A stretch of DNA of 64,000 nucleotides. Origin: Siphonobacter sp. SORGH_AS_0500. Its GTDB lineage: Bacteria; Bacteroidota; Bacteroidia; Cytophagales; Spirosomataceae. Below the pieces are notes generated by a model. It made no database searches. It had not been told where the DNA came from and saw nothing but the letters and a program-made list of their open reading frames with translations. The stretch lies in contig NZ_NHPP01000017.1 of the NCBI RefSeq assembly GCF_002838835.1, forward strand, positions 1-64,000, in the 5' to 3' direction. Made by a program: the position numbers and the translations under genes. Positions 53,361 to 62,694 of this stretch are shown here, piece by piece. How positions within the stretch are numbered: the stretch's first letter is position 1; each line of letters starts with the position of its first letter.

Positions 53361-54782
53361 ATGAATGGTCTTCCTCTCCAATTATTCCGTGCCCGAAGTT
53401 TTCTTTTCAAACGAAAGCCTAGGTTCATTCTTTATGTATTGATGGGCACCCTGCCCGTTTCGGCTCAGGTGCAAACGCTCTCGCAGGTATTAGACCGCAG
53501 TGTAAAGCAGTTTCCGTTTCTGAAATCCAAGCAATCAGAGATGGAGAGTGCTCAGCAGCGAAAATCGGCGGCTCTAACCGAACGGTTACCTATTCTGACG
53601 GTTCAGCATCAGTATAATTACGCCACGAATAACAGCATTACCGGTTCGGTTTTTAATACCGAAGGAACCAACGTCGCTATTTCCGGTGGCGTTCGGCCTG
53701 AAAATAATTATGAAGGGGTCTTCGGCAGTTTTACAACGGCAGTAGCCGAATGGCGGCTCATCAACTTTGGTCGCGTGAAGGCCAGCATTCGGGCCGCCGA
53801 TGCCGAAGTGACCCGTGCTCAAGAGGATTATCAGAACGAAATCTTCCAGCATCAGATTCGCGTATCGGATGCGTATCTGGCTTTGCTGATTAATCAGAAA
53901 CTCGTTGACATTCAGCGACGCAACCTTGATCGGGCTCTCACGTTCAAGCAAATTGTGGACGCTGGGGTCCGTTCCGGCATGCGTCCGGGCGTAGATAGCT
54001 CCCTGGCCACAGCCGAGGCTTCCCGAGCCCGGATTTTATTACTTGAAAGTCAACAGCGGGAACAGGTTCAACGCCTCCAGCTTTCTGAATTAACGGGTCT
54101 GGTTGAAGATCATCTTCAGATCGATAGCCTTCGTTTTTATACCAGCTTACCCGCTTCACCTTCCGCTAGTGACAGCCTATTCTTAAATCATCCTGCCTTA
54201 CGTTTTCAGAGGAGCCAGGTAGACTGGGCCACGGCCCGCAGCATTGCGACGCATCGTTCGTTATGGCCTACTATTTCGCTGGTGGGAGCAGGTTGGGCCA
54301 GAGGTTCGGGGGTTCAGAACAACGGCGATGTATACCGAACGGATGTGTCGAATGGGATAAAATATCAGGTTGGTAACTACCTCTTTGGCGTTTCGGCCCG
54401 CTGGAATCTAACCAATGCCTTGCGAATCAAGCGGGAATACCGGAGTGATGTAGCCCAAACGGAACGGTTTCAGCATTTATACCAAGAACAGAATAACCGC
54501 CTACAACGACTGACGCGAGAATCAGAAACGCAGTTTAACGTCGCGATGGAACAGGCCCGTCAGGCTCCGGTACAGTTGCAGGCTGCTCGTCAGGCGTATC
54601 ATCAGGCACAGGCTCGCTACAAAAACGGGCTTGCGGATTTACCCACGGTTCTCCAGAGCTTCCTGACCCTTAATCGGGCTGAAGTCGACGCGTACGTAGC
54701 CAACAGCAACGCCTGGCGTTCCCTGCTACGCATCGCCGCCGCCGAAGGAGACCTCTCTCTCTTCCTAAATCAAGTAAAATGA
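53361..54782 (+). CDS. TolC-family outer-membrane efflux channel
   Basis: A 473-aa protein from ATG 53361. The signal peptide (FILYVLMGTLPVSAQ) begins after an unusually long basic N-region. Two OEP repeats follow, with typical TolC coiled-coil helices: SQVLDRSVKQFPFLKSKQSE, DAYLALLINQKLVDIQRRNL, then LTRESETQFNVAMEQARQAP and RYKNGLADLPTVLQSFLTLN. It forms the outer-membrane exit for the RND pump encoded next. The TTG at 53319 would add 14 residues and is rejected. The intergenic gap to the pump gene is filled by a long inverted repeat. Confidence 0.9.
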   Translation: MNGLPLQLFRARSFLFKRKPRFILYVLMGTLPVSAQVQTLSQVLDRSVKQFPFLKSKQSEMESAQQRKSAALTERLPILTVQHQYNYATNNSITGSVFNTEGTNVAISGGVRPENNYEGVFGSFTTAVAEWRLINFGRVKASIRAADAEVTRAQEDYQNEIFQHQIRVSDAYLALLINQKLVDIQRRNLDRALTFKQIVDAGVRSGMRPGVDSSLATAEASRARILLLESQQREQVQRLQLSELTGLVEDHLQIDSLRFYTSLPASPSASDSLFLNHPALRFQRSQVDWATARSIATHRSLWPTISLVGAGWARGSGVQNNGDVYRTDVSNGIKYQVGNYLFGVSARWNLTNALRIKREYRSDVAQTERFQHLYQEQNNRLQRLTRESETQFNVAMEQARQAPVQLQAARQAYHQAQARYKNGLADLPTVLQSFLTLNRAEVDAYVANSNAWRSLLRIAAAEGDLSLFLNQVK

Positions 54783-54791
54783 GTTTGGATG

Positions 54792-54884
54792 TTTTGAGTT
54801 TGGGGTTTTGAGTTGGAAGTCAGCCAAGTAATAACTCAAAACCCTAATGGCAACCGCTCGAAACTCAAAACCCCAAACTCAAAA
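54792..54884. repeat. Perfect 23-bp inverted repeat between tolC and RND genes
   Basis: TTTTGAGTTTGGGGTTTTGA (start of 54792-54814) is exactly complementary to 54862-54884. It lies between the TolC stop (54782) and the RND start (54898) and would form a stable intercistronic stem. Confidence 0.93.
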
Positions 54885-54897
54885 CGCGAAACAAGCT

Positions 54898-57800
54898 ATG
54901 CATCAACTCATCAGATCTGCTTTACGAAAGCCTGTGGCAATTGTGGTGGCGGTGGTGGGGCTACTGTTTTTTTCAGTACTCTCGCTTCGTACCATTCCTG
55001 TCGACATTTTTCCTGACCTGGACTTGCCGACCATTTATGTGGTGCAACCCTACGGGGGGATGGCCCCCGACCAGATGGACGGCTTTATTGCCACCCGTTA
55101 CCAGGATCACTTTCTCTACGTGTCCGGTATTAAGGATGTAGACGTGAAAACCATTCAGGGTTTATCCCTCATTAAGCTTCAGTTTTATCCCGGCACGGAC
55201 ATGGCACAGGCAGCGGCAGAGGTTGCCAATAACGTGTCGAGGGCGAAAGCCTACATGCCCGAAGGCACCGTACCGCCACAGGTCGTTCGTTTTGATGCCA
55301 GTTCTGTTCCGGTGGGGCAGCTGGTGTTTGAAAGCGAAACCCGTTCGCTGAATGAAATTCAGGATTATGCTTCTTCACGGGTGCGTCCGATGTTCTCGCG
55401 GATTGAAGGCGTATCAAGTCCGCCGCCGTTTGGGGGTAACCAGCGTACCATCGTCGTTCGTGTGGATCCTAAGAAAATCCAAAGCTATCAATTAACGCCT
55501 GAAGAGGTTATTAAATCCATTGTGAGTAATAACCAGCCTTCGCCCGCAGGTAACATCCGGGTAGGAGACAAGGCCGTAATGACGCCCGTAAACTCGCTGG
55601 TGAAGAAGCCCGAAGACTTTCTGAATATTCCCATTCGCACAGGCTCTGGCCCTACGGTTTTTATGCGGGACATCGGTACGGTGGAAGACGGAGCAGACGT
55701 AACGGTGAGTTATGCCCTCGTCAATGGTCGTCGGGCGGTATACATTCCGGTCGTTAAAAAATCGGATGCTTCGACGCTTCAAGTCGTTACCAACCTGAAA
55801 AATGCTTTACCCGAAATTCAGAAATCCGTACCCGAAGACGTAAAGATTTCCTATGAATTCGATCAGTCCGTTTACGTAACCAATGCTTTGAAAAGTCTGG
55901 TTACCGAAGGGGTGCTGGGGGCTTTGCTAACGGGTTTGATGGTATTACTCTTCCTGCGAGATTGGCGAAGTGTAATCATTGTAGTATTAACGATTCCCAT
56001 CTCAGTCATGATTGCGGTGATGATGCTGAATCTGTTCGGGCAGTCCATTAACACCATGACGCTTTCCGGATTAGCTTTGGCCGTGGGGATTCTGGTCGAT
56101 CAGGCCACCGTTACCATTGAGAATATCCACCAGCATCTGGAAATGGGGAAACCCAAAGCCGAAGCGATTTGGGACGCATGTAAGGAAATCGTTTTCCCGG
56201 AATTCCTGATTCTGTTAGCTATTCTGGCCGTATTTGCCCCCGCCTTTGTGATGACGGGCGTACCGAAGTCCATGTTCTTGCCCTTGTCGCTTTCCGTGGG
56301 TTTCGCAATGATCGCTTCCTTTTTATTGTCACAAACGCTGGTTCCGGTGCTTTCTAATTGGTTATTGAAATCCCATCCTGAACACGAAGCTCCAACGATG
56401 GCCCTGGACAGTCGGGAAATGCACTCGGTTATAGAAGAAGACCTGCATCCACCCGTTCCTGAAAGCGGCTTTGATCGCTTCAAGCATCGCTATAGCCGTT
56501 TTCTGGAAAAGCTGGTGCAACGCCGCAAGTGGGTAGTTCCCGTTTATTTGATTGGAAGTATTGCGTTGATTGTGCTGTGCTTTCAATGGTTAGGAACGGA
56601 CATCCTACCGCATGGGAATAGCCATCAGTTCCAGATGCGATTGCGGGTGCCCGATGGAACACGGGTGGAACGAACCGAAACGGCAACGCTGAAAGTGCTG
56701 GACCTTATTAAGGAAGCCGTCGGTCCCGAGAACCTCGAAATTTCCTCGGCTTATGTAGGAACGGTGCCTTCGAGTTACGGTACTTCTAATATTTTCGTCT
56801 TTAATAGTGGCCCGCACGAAGCTGTAATGCAGGTTTCTCTGAAAGAAGATTATCACGTAAAAATGGATAACCTGAAGGAAGAACTGCGTCGGAGAATTGC
56901 CAAAGAGTTACCCAACGCACGAATCTCTTTCGAACCCATTGAGCTGACGGATAAAATGATGAGCCAGGGGTCGGCTACACCAATTGAGGTAAGCGTGGCA
57001 GCGAAAGACCTGAAAGAGGCCGGACGTTTCGCAAATCTGATCAAGGCCAACATGCAGAAAATTGATTTCCTGCGGGATGTGCAAATTGCCCAGCCGCTGG
57101 AATATCCGGTGTTGAAAGTAACGATGGATCGCGAGCGGGCCGGACAATTGGGCGTAACCTCTTCGCAGGTAGCCCGTTCGATGGTGGCGGCCACTTCATC
57201 AAGCCGTTTTACCGATAAAAACCTCTGGCTCGATGATTCGAAAGGGCTGGCTTACCAGGTGCAGGTGCAGATTCCAGAGTATTTGATGACTTCGGCGAAT
57301 GAGATTGGAAATATTCCGCTGCGGTCAGGAGAAATGCATCCGGTCTTATCAGATGTGGCTCACTTTACCGAAGAAACGGCTCCGGGTGAATACGACCGGG
57401 CGGGGCCTAACCGACTGGTAACCATTAACGCCAACCTCCAGAACATTGATTTGGGGACGGCTCAGAAAGCGGTACAACAAGCCATTAAAGACGCAGGCGA
57501 GCCGCCTCGTGGGGTCATCGTGGAAATGAAAGGCCAAACTCAGTTATTAACCGACACGTTGTCGGGGTTGCAAACGGGTTTGATGGTAGCCATTGTGATT
57601 ATCTTCTTATTACTCAGTGCTAATTATCAGTCGCTGAAGTTATCCCTGGTCATTCTATCAGCAGTACCGGCGGTAGTAGCAGGTGCGTTAGTCATGTTGC
57701 TGGTCTGTGGGGCCACGCTCAATTTGCAATCGTACATGGGATTGATTATGTCCGTCGGCGTATCCGTAGCCAACGCCATTCTGATGGTAACCAATGCGGA

Positions 57801-58128
57801 GAATTTGCGGATATCCCTGGGTAATGCCCGCCGGGCCGTTATTCTGGCGGCGGGTAGCCGGATTCGTCCCATCCTGATGACCAGTATTGCCATGGTGGCG
57901 GGTATGTTACCCATGGCCTCGGGTCTGGGTGAAGGCGGCGATCAGATTGCCCCACTTGGTCAGGCCGTGATAGGGGGCTTGGTTGCCTCGACGCTGGCCG
58001 CTCTCTTAATTCTCCCTTGCGTGTTCACGCAGGTGCAGGCAAAAGCTTCTTTACAGTCGGTATCACTGGATCCTGAAGATCCCGAAAGCAAATATTATAA
58101 ACTTCAAGCTCAGGAGGAAATCGCATGA
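54898..58128 (+). CDS. RND efflux permease (HAE1/AcrB-like)
   Basis: A 1076-aa, 12-helix inner-membrane pump. Start ATG 54898 (MHQLIRSALRKPVAIVVAVV); a longer frame from 54847 begins inside the inverted repeat and is rejected. Signs: porter-domain PVDIFPDLDLPTIYVVQPYG (about 34-53), TM4 region with LAVGILVDQATVTIENIHQH (about 395-414; the usual first acidic relay is D, here D403), and the late GVSVANAILMVTNAENLRIS. It expels drugs, bile-type compounds or organics using the proton gradient. The adaptor gene overlaps its stop by 4 nt (ATGA); the TolC gene precedes it. Order TolC-RND-MFP is reversed from the common MFP-RND-TolC. Confidence 0.9.
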   Translation: MHQLIRSALRKPVAIVVAVVGLLFFSVLSLRTIPVDIFPDLDLPTIYVVQPYGGMAPDQMDGFIATRYQDHFLYVSGIKDVDVKTIQGLSLIKLQFYPGTDMAQAAAEVANNVSRAKAYMPEGTVPPQVVRFDASSVPVGQLVFESETRSLNEIQDYASSRVRPMFSRIEGVSSPPPFGGNQRTIVVRVDPKKIQSYQLTPEEVIKSIVSNNQPSPAGNIRVGDKAVMTPVNSLVKKPEDFLNIPIRTGSGPTVFMRDIGTVEDGADVTVSYALVNGRRAVYIPVVKKSDASTLQVVTNLKNALPEIQKSVPEDVKISYEFDQSVYVTNALKSLVTEGVLGALLTGLMVLLFLRDWRSVIIVVLTIPISVMIAVMMLNLFGQSINTMTLSGLALAVGILVDQATVTIENIHQHLEMGKPKAEAIWDACKEIVFPEFLILLAILAVFAPAFVMTGVPKSMFLPLSLSVGFAMIASFLLSQTLVPVLSNWLLKSHPEHEAPTMALDSREMHSVIEEDLHPPVPESGFDRFKHRYSRFLEKLVQRRKWVVPVYLIGSIALIVLCFQWLGTDILPHGNSHQFQMRLRVPDGTRVERTETATLKVLDLIKEAVGPENLEISSAYVGTVPSSYGTSNIFVFNSGPHEAVMQVSLKEDYHVKMDNLKEELRRRIAKELPNARISFEPIELTDKMMSQGSATPIEVSVAAKDLKEAGRFANLIKANMQKIDFLRDVQIAQPLEYPVLKVTMDRERAGQLGVTSSQVARSMVAATSSSRFTDKNLWLDDSKGLAYQVQVQIPEYLMTSANEIGNIPLRSGEMHPVLSDVAHFTEETAPGEYDRAGPNRLVTINANLQNIDLGTAQKAVQQAIKDAGEPPRGVIVEMKGQTQLLTDTLSGLQTGLMVAIVIIFLLLSANYQSLKLSLVILSAVPAVVAGALVMLLVCGATLNLQSYMGLIMSVGVSVANAILMVTNAENLRISLGNARRAVILAAGSRIRPILMTSIAMVAGMLPMASGLGEGGDQIAPLGQAVIGGLVASTLAALLILPCVFTQVQAKASLQSVSLDPEDPESKYYKLQAQEEIA

Positions 58129-59255
58129 AACGCATGAATTATTGGCTAATTCTTCCCGCCATAGCCAGCTTATATGCCTGCACACCCGCAGGTAGCGAGA
58201 ATAAAAAAACGGAAATGAAAGCGGCGGCACCCGTAAAACTGGAAATGACCGAAGTTCGGGAAATGCAGCCGAGTAAGAACGTAACCCTGCCGGGTGAACT
58301 ATTACCCTGGAATCGGGTGAATCTTTACGCGAAAGTGAAAGGCTTTGCCAGCCAGGTCAAGGTAGATCGGGGTACCTGGGTTCGAAAAGGACAGGTGTTG
58401 GTTCAGCTTGACGCCCCCGAAGTACTCTCGGAAGTCAACCAGGCTCAGGCTCAGGTGCAGGCTCAACAGGCAAATCTCATCCAGCAGCAATCGAAATACC
58501 GGGCCAGCCGCCTTACCTATCGGCGTCTGGTTGAAACCAATCGAGTGGAAGGGGCCGTTTCGCTCAATGAAATCGATCAGGCTCAGTCGAAGATGGATGC
58601 CGATAGTGCTCTGGTGATGGTGGCTCAGGAAAGCGTTCAAGCCGCCAAAGCCAATCTTCGCAGCAAACAGGATTTAAAGCAATACCTAACGATTACCGCT
58701 CCGTTCGATGGCGTGATTATCGAACGGAATATCAGTCCGGGAGCGTTGGTGGGAGCGGGCGATGCCGGAAAACCTTTGCTCGTGCTGGAGGATACCCGAA
58801 CGCTACGGCTAACCGTAGCCATTCCCGAAGCATACGCGAATCAGTTATCTAAGAAAAGTCCAGTAGAGTTTATGGTAAACGCCATTCCTGAGCGGATTTT
58901 CAAAGGCTCACTGGCCCGGAGTGCCGAAAGCCTGCAACAGGACAAACGTTCAATGATGGCTGAATTTGACATTCCCAATGCCAAAGGAGAACTCAAAGCG
59001 GGCATGTATGCTCAGGTGAAATTACCCGTCGAGCGTTCGCAGGCGACCTTATTCGTACCTAAAAGTTCGGTCGTTACTTCATCCGAAAAAGTATTTGTTA
59101 TTCGTTTAAATGGCGATAAAGCTCAGTGGGTAACGGTAGATACGGGTAATACGCTGGATAGTCTGATCGAAGTTTTTGGAGACGTAAAGGCGGGAGACGT
59201 ATTGGTTAAAAAAGCCTCAGAGGAAGTTCGGGACGGCCAAACCATTCAAAAATAA
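58125..59255 (+). CDS. RND periplasmic adaptor (HlyD/MFP) lipoprotein
   Basis: A 376-aa protein. Signal peptide with lipobox-like SLYAC (Cys19) anchors it to the inner membrane. Barrel-sandwich halves (VNLYAKVKGFASQVKVDRGT, WVRKGQVLVQLDAPEV; and later LTITAPFDGVIIERNISPGA) flank a Gln-rich alpha-hairpin (QAQAQVQAQQANLIQQQSKY). The beta-barrel and membrane-proximal domains follow (DTRTLRLTVAIPEAYANQLS). It bridges the RND permease and the TolC channel. It overlaps the permease gene by 4 nt, so coupled translation is expected. A bidirectional terminator closes the operon. Confidence 0.92.
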   Translation: MKRMNYWLILPAIASLYACTPAGSENKKTEMKAAAPVKLEMTEVREMQPSKNVTLPGELLPWNRVNLYAKVKGFASQVKVDRGTWVRKGQVLVQLDAPEVLSEVNQAQAQVQAQQANLIQQQSKYRASRLTYRRLVETNRVEGAVSLNEIDQAQSKMDADSALVMVAQESVQAAKANLRSKQDLKQYLTITAPFDGVIIERNISPGALVGAGDAGKPLLVLEDTRTLRLTVAIPEAYANQLSKKSPVEFMVNAIPERIFKGSLARSAESLQQDKRSMMAEFDIPNAKGELKAGMYAQVKLPVERSQATLFVPKSSVVTSSEKVFVIRLNGDKAQWVTVDTGNTLDSLIEVFGDVKAGDVLVKKASEEVRDGQTIQK

Positions 59256-59266
59256 ATTTTTAATTC

Positions 59267-59311
59267 AAGCAAAAAGCCTCGACTCAAATCATTGAGTCGA
59301 GCTTTTTGCTT
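59267..59311. terminator. Bidirectional terminator closing the efflux operon
   Basis: Arms 59267-59287 (AAGCAAAAAGCCTCGACTCAA) and 59292-59311 pair with one bulged C. It separates the operon from the convergent lipoprotein gene. Confidence 0.92.
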
Positions 59312-59319
59312 GGGAAAGG

Positions 59320-60915
59320 TTACTTACAGAAATTATCAGATTCAATATTCAAGCGGTAAAATGTCACCTTTAATAAGGTATCTCGCTGGGTTAATGGCCA
59401 GCCGATGGCAGGGTTAGGAGTAGCCCGGAACCGGTAGCGTTTGCCTATTTCCAGTTTGTTGGAGGCTACTTGCCGAACGGTACGTGTTAAAGTAATCAGG
59501 TCACGCCAGGTATCGGTGCCTACCACCTGATATTGAACGTAGAGATTAGCAGGAAGTTTGGATTCATCTACTTGTTTACCAGCAGGACACTTCACCACCA
59601 ATTCGACACTTAAAGTGGTTGGAGGCGTTTCGAAACTTATCGGAGCAACAATTGTCCGGCCATCACACAGATCCACAGGAGCCGAGGTGTAGATCGGTGT
59701 CGTCATGTCGCCGCCGTAGTAGTTATTCGCTCGGAAAACCTGAAGACGAACGGTTTTCTGAACCAATCCAGAGAACGAACGCTTCGAACCATTGTTGAGG
59801 TCCAGATAGGTTTCCAGCACGGGTTGGTTGGTTGCTACATCTATCAGTTTCGCATAGTAAAGAATATCAACGTTTTTCAGGTTGGTCTGAAACTGGAAAG
59901 TCGGCCCTACTTCACAAACAGGCTGTGTTTCAGCCAGTGCGTAATAGCTAAAATTGGAAACCTGAGTTTTGATGAAGAGCTTATTAGTGGAAGCATCTTT
60001 CTGAATGCGAAGCGTATTTTGACGAACCCAAATGTTGCGATTCAGGTCATAACGCCAGAAAGGAACTACATCTCCTTCTTTCACCAACTGACCGTTTAGC
60101 AAACGCTGATTCCCTATTAATTCAACGGTCACTTCGGCATTACCCGTTGACCCCTGAATAACCTGGCCGCCCGTGGTAAAAGCATCTAATTGGAAATAAG
60201 CCAGGCTTTGAAAAAGGAAAGCCGAAAGTTTGCGATCACTTTCGTCAACAGCATTATAAATGGTTTGCGTATGACCAGGTAAATACGTGTTGGCCTGGGT
60301 GGGATTAATATAATAAAGAGCCGCATTAACTTCACCCGTCAGGTCGTTACCTGCCAAAGTCTTTAACTCCAGATTATCCGGTAATGCCCATCGTGCTTTC
60401 GTTCCGGTTCCTGTTAAATCAGGCGTTTGCAGGGTAATAGAACGACCCGTATACGTTTGCTGCGTGGCTGATACACCGAAAGGAGGCTGATTGATATCAA
60501 TAAGTTGAACCGTTTGGCGAATGTTGGTATTATCGGACATGTTAATCCGGGTCAGCTTACTTAAGTAGCCTTCAGCCTCGGCCAGTACAGAAAGTTTTAC
60601 CGGATCCTGGGTAGTTGGCAGGTGATTGGGATCAATAGACAACCCTAACAACCCTTCCGAGCTGGGCCTGATCACTTTGCCACCCGTCAGGTTTCTGATG
60701 CGTTCGGCATCGTCTCCAACGATAGCAATTTTCAAATTGCTGGGAATTTTCTCCGCTGAGGAGGCATTGGCGTTGGCGTACTGGAGTAAAACGGTAGCTT
60801 CAGTACGCGGATCTTTAAACTGAAAATCGATATCCTTAAAAGGATTGGCACACGCATAAATTAGCGTCAGTAATGCGAGGCAGATCAGGGAAGGGAAAGA
60901 GTAGATTCGTTTCAT
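59320..60915 (-). CDS. Large secreted lipoprotein, unknown function
   Basis: A 531-aa protein. The signal peptide has a lipobox-like LIYAC (Cys22). The mature protein is beta-rich throughout and Thr/Gln/Asn-heavy, with three repeated-looking sandwich modules (about 35-170, 190-330 and 340-530). Motifs such as VSNFSYYALAETQPVC (about 315-330) and CPAGKQVDESKLP are seen but not linked to any family I recognise. It is likely exposed on the outer membrane. It is a single minus-strand gene after the shared terminator, with a long gene-poor stretch upstream. It might be a surface adhesin or glycan-binding protein; this is speculation. Confidence 0.7.
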   Translation of the reverse strand: MKRIYSFPSLICLALLTLIYACANPFKDIDFQFKDPRTEATVLLQYANANASSAEKIPSNLKIAIVGDDAERIRNLTGGKVIRPSSEGLLGLSIDPNHLPTTQDPVKLSVLAEAEGYLSKLTRINMSDNTNIRQTVQLIDINQPPFGVSATQQTYTGRSITLQTPDLTGTGTKARWALPDNLELKTLAGNDLTGEVNAALYYINPTQANTYLPGHTQTIYNAVDESDRKLSAFLFQSLAYFQLDAFTTGGQVIQGSTGNAEVTVELIGNQRLLNGQLVKEGDVVPFWRYDLNRNIWVRQNTLRIQKDASTNKLFIKTQVSNFSYYALAETQPVCEVGPTFQFQTNLKNVDILYYAKLIDVATNQPVLETYLDLNNGSKRSFSGLVQKTVRLQVFRANNYYGGDMTTPIYTSAPVDLCDGRTIVAPISFETPPTTLSVELVVKCPAGKQVDESKLPANLYVQYQVVGTDTWRDLITLTRTVRQVASNKLEIGKRYRFRATPNPAIGWPLTQRDTLLKVTFYRLNIESDNFCK

Positions 60916-61489
60916 CTTAAGATTTTGGCGGAAACCTTGATTGATTGAATATATACGTTTCTCTTTATCTCAAGGGTGGGTAGTAGGCTGAATAGTGTTG
61001 TTATTGAGATAAATATAAAGAAAAAAACTAACGATTGACCCACTTTGATTATCATAAAATATCAGACCACCAGATTTTGGTAACCGTATGGAATCATGGG
61101 TATAACGTAGTACTTGGAATGAGCAGGTATAATCAGTTAGGAAAATAAAAAAAGAAACCCCCAAACATCCGCCAATGTTTGAGGGTAACAAGTTTTGCAA
61201 GTATTCGTTAATACTTAGTTCTACTTGTACTAATAAAATTTTTTAAAATATCGGGCCATTCGTAATACAACTACCTAATGAGACGAAGCGTTCTCGATAT
61301 GTGGAATAATTACTTCACATTAACTAGTGAAGAGTAAGTTAAGTAGCAGAAATAGGACATATTTTTAGTAGTAAATATATATATGATAGGATTAATTGAA
61401 TATTTGTACAATAACTATAGTCTATTTTTCTTGGTCAGAAATGTTGAAATAAGGGAGTGGAAGCACTATTGCTATCCAATGTATGCAAT

Positions 61490-61790
61490 GGCTACTGATC
61501 TACACGTGCAGACTTTTTGAAGCCTGAGTAGCGGGCATAAACTACCAACCCTATTCTATATACTAATTCAAAGCTGGATCCACCTTTGCCCAGATTATTA
61601 ACCCCGATGCGATAGCCGGGTTCAAGCCCAAAGCAGTCAGGTAATTGGCTAATGCATACAAAGCAAAACCCGCAGGAATCCCCTGCATGACGTAGAGGTA
61701 GAAGAAAGTAACGTACCGCAGCCATCTTTTTTCAGACAGTATAAGTGGATAAGCACCTGCCTCAACCGGGGAACTATATACGTATACATA
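61490..61790 (-). pseudogene. Relic of an MFS transporter N-terminus
   Basis: A minus-strand frame through about 61,790-61,563 reads LSEKRWLRYVTFFYLYVMQG, then IPAGFALYALANYLTALGLN and ends at TAG (61563-61565). This is the first helix and loop of an AmpG-like MFS transporter ('RWLRyvtFfyLYvmQGiPaGFal'). A different frame continues as FELVYRIGLVVYARYSGF, suggesting further decay by frameshift. No start codon precedes it and the other helices are missing. It is a clear non-functional remnant if the reading is right. Confidence 0.55.
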
Positions 61791-62060
61791 AAAATGACTA
61801 GTTATTATCCAGTTTTATATGAATATGGTTCTATAATATGGCTGTATCTAACATGGTTTGGCAGTAGGAGGGTAATGAATAATAGCTTTGTTGAATGATG
61901 TAATGTATTAATCAGTATTACCCAATTAATCAGACTGGCTCAGTTGAGCGATCCATTGAAAAGTCCGATAGCTAAGCCGCTTAGGATTACAAGGGCATAG
62001 TGTGGAAAATACATCCAGTTTATGTCGAAGTAATAAGGATGCCATTCCGCTACCTACCAA

Positions 62061-62086
62061 CGTGGCCCGACCAGCTTTTTCGCTGG
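62061..62086. repeat. REP-like element copy
   Basis: CGTGGCCCGACCAGCTTTTT plus CGCTGG matches the copy at 37582-37607 with one substitution (GACC/GGCC). It lies in non-coding DNA. Confidence 0.85.
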
Positions 62087-62322
62087 TGGCAACTACTTGT
62101 GCCGTGAAGATAAATCTAAGGCAAAAGGGAGGCTATGCCACTACCAGCTTTCCGCCGGTACCTATTACTTGTCTCAAGATGATGGATTTCATAGCACTGA
62201 GTTAGTGCTGGCAGTGATTGAAAAGTCATGCAAAAAAGCATGAACAATTAGTAAATTATGGAATGTTTTTTTTCGGTTAAATCCTGCTAGGTACACCCCA
62301 AATTTTAATACATTCATCAGAC

Positions 62323-62553
62323 ATGAAAATCAGAACGCTTGCTTTTGCTGGATTATTCTTTCTATTAAACGCCTGCGACTTTTCTCCTCAAGAAAAACAA
62401 GAAGTAAAAAATCAGGGATTCCCCGAGATTAGAAATCCCGAAACGGCTGCTCCTACCACTGGAGCCACGGGCGAACCTACTAGTCCTACGTACAACGAGT
62501 CAGATTCTCTAATTCTGCCTGAACCTCGTCAGGATACTTCAGATTTGAACTGA
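62323..62553 (+). CDS. Small lipoprotein
   Basis: A 76-aa protein with a signal peptide ending in LLNAC (Cys at about 18), so it is lipid-anchored. The mature 58 residues are short, hydrophilic and Thr/Glu/Pro-rich (TTGATGEPTSPTYNES), probably disordered. No domain is visible. It lies 142 nt upstream of the cytochrome/VCBS gene on the same strand and may be co-transcribed. Function unknown. Confidence 0.7.
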   Translation: MKIRTLAFAGLFFLLNACDFSPQEKQEVKNQGFPEIRNPETAAPTTGATGEPTSPTYNESDSLILPEPRQDTSDLN

Positions 62554-62694
62554 AGCCATGACGTTTATCGGTAAGTCGAAATTAGAGCAACTTTAGTGGC
62601 CGAAATTGAGGAGAACGTCCCTTCTAGGGATGAGCCAATAACCATTAGCCTACATTTAACCTACCTTGTCAGAGCTAATGAATTATTGAAATGT

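Larger units (their letters stand above)
60916..62322. other. 1.4-kb gene-poor region with repeats and a transporter relic
   Basis: No intact gene is present. It contains an MFS-like relic (61490-61790, minus), a REP-like copy (62061-62086), an imperfect hairpin (about 61156-61184, CCCCCAAACAT / ATGTTTGAGGG) and AT-rich sequence. A second possible membrane-protein fragment on the minus strand (about 62,040-61,950, reading INWMYFPHYALVILSGLAIG) may be more debris. It probably marks a decayed insertion or deletion site. Confidence 0.55.

Noticed and set aside
54847..54897. Upstream start for the RND permease
   Set aside because: The extra 17 codons are translated inverted-repeat sequence; the ATG at 54898 gives the family N-terminus.
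60970..61200. A 76-codon minus-strand frame in the gene-poor region
   Set aside because: It crosses the imperfect hairpin, has low-complexity composition and no start context; treated as non-coding.
61490..61725. A 77-codon minus-strand frame (MAAVRYFLLPL...) as a new small gene
   Set aside because: Another frame through the same DNA gives a far more conserved MFS-like helix, so this frame is a shadow of a relic.
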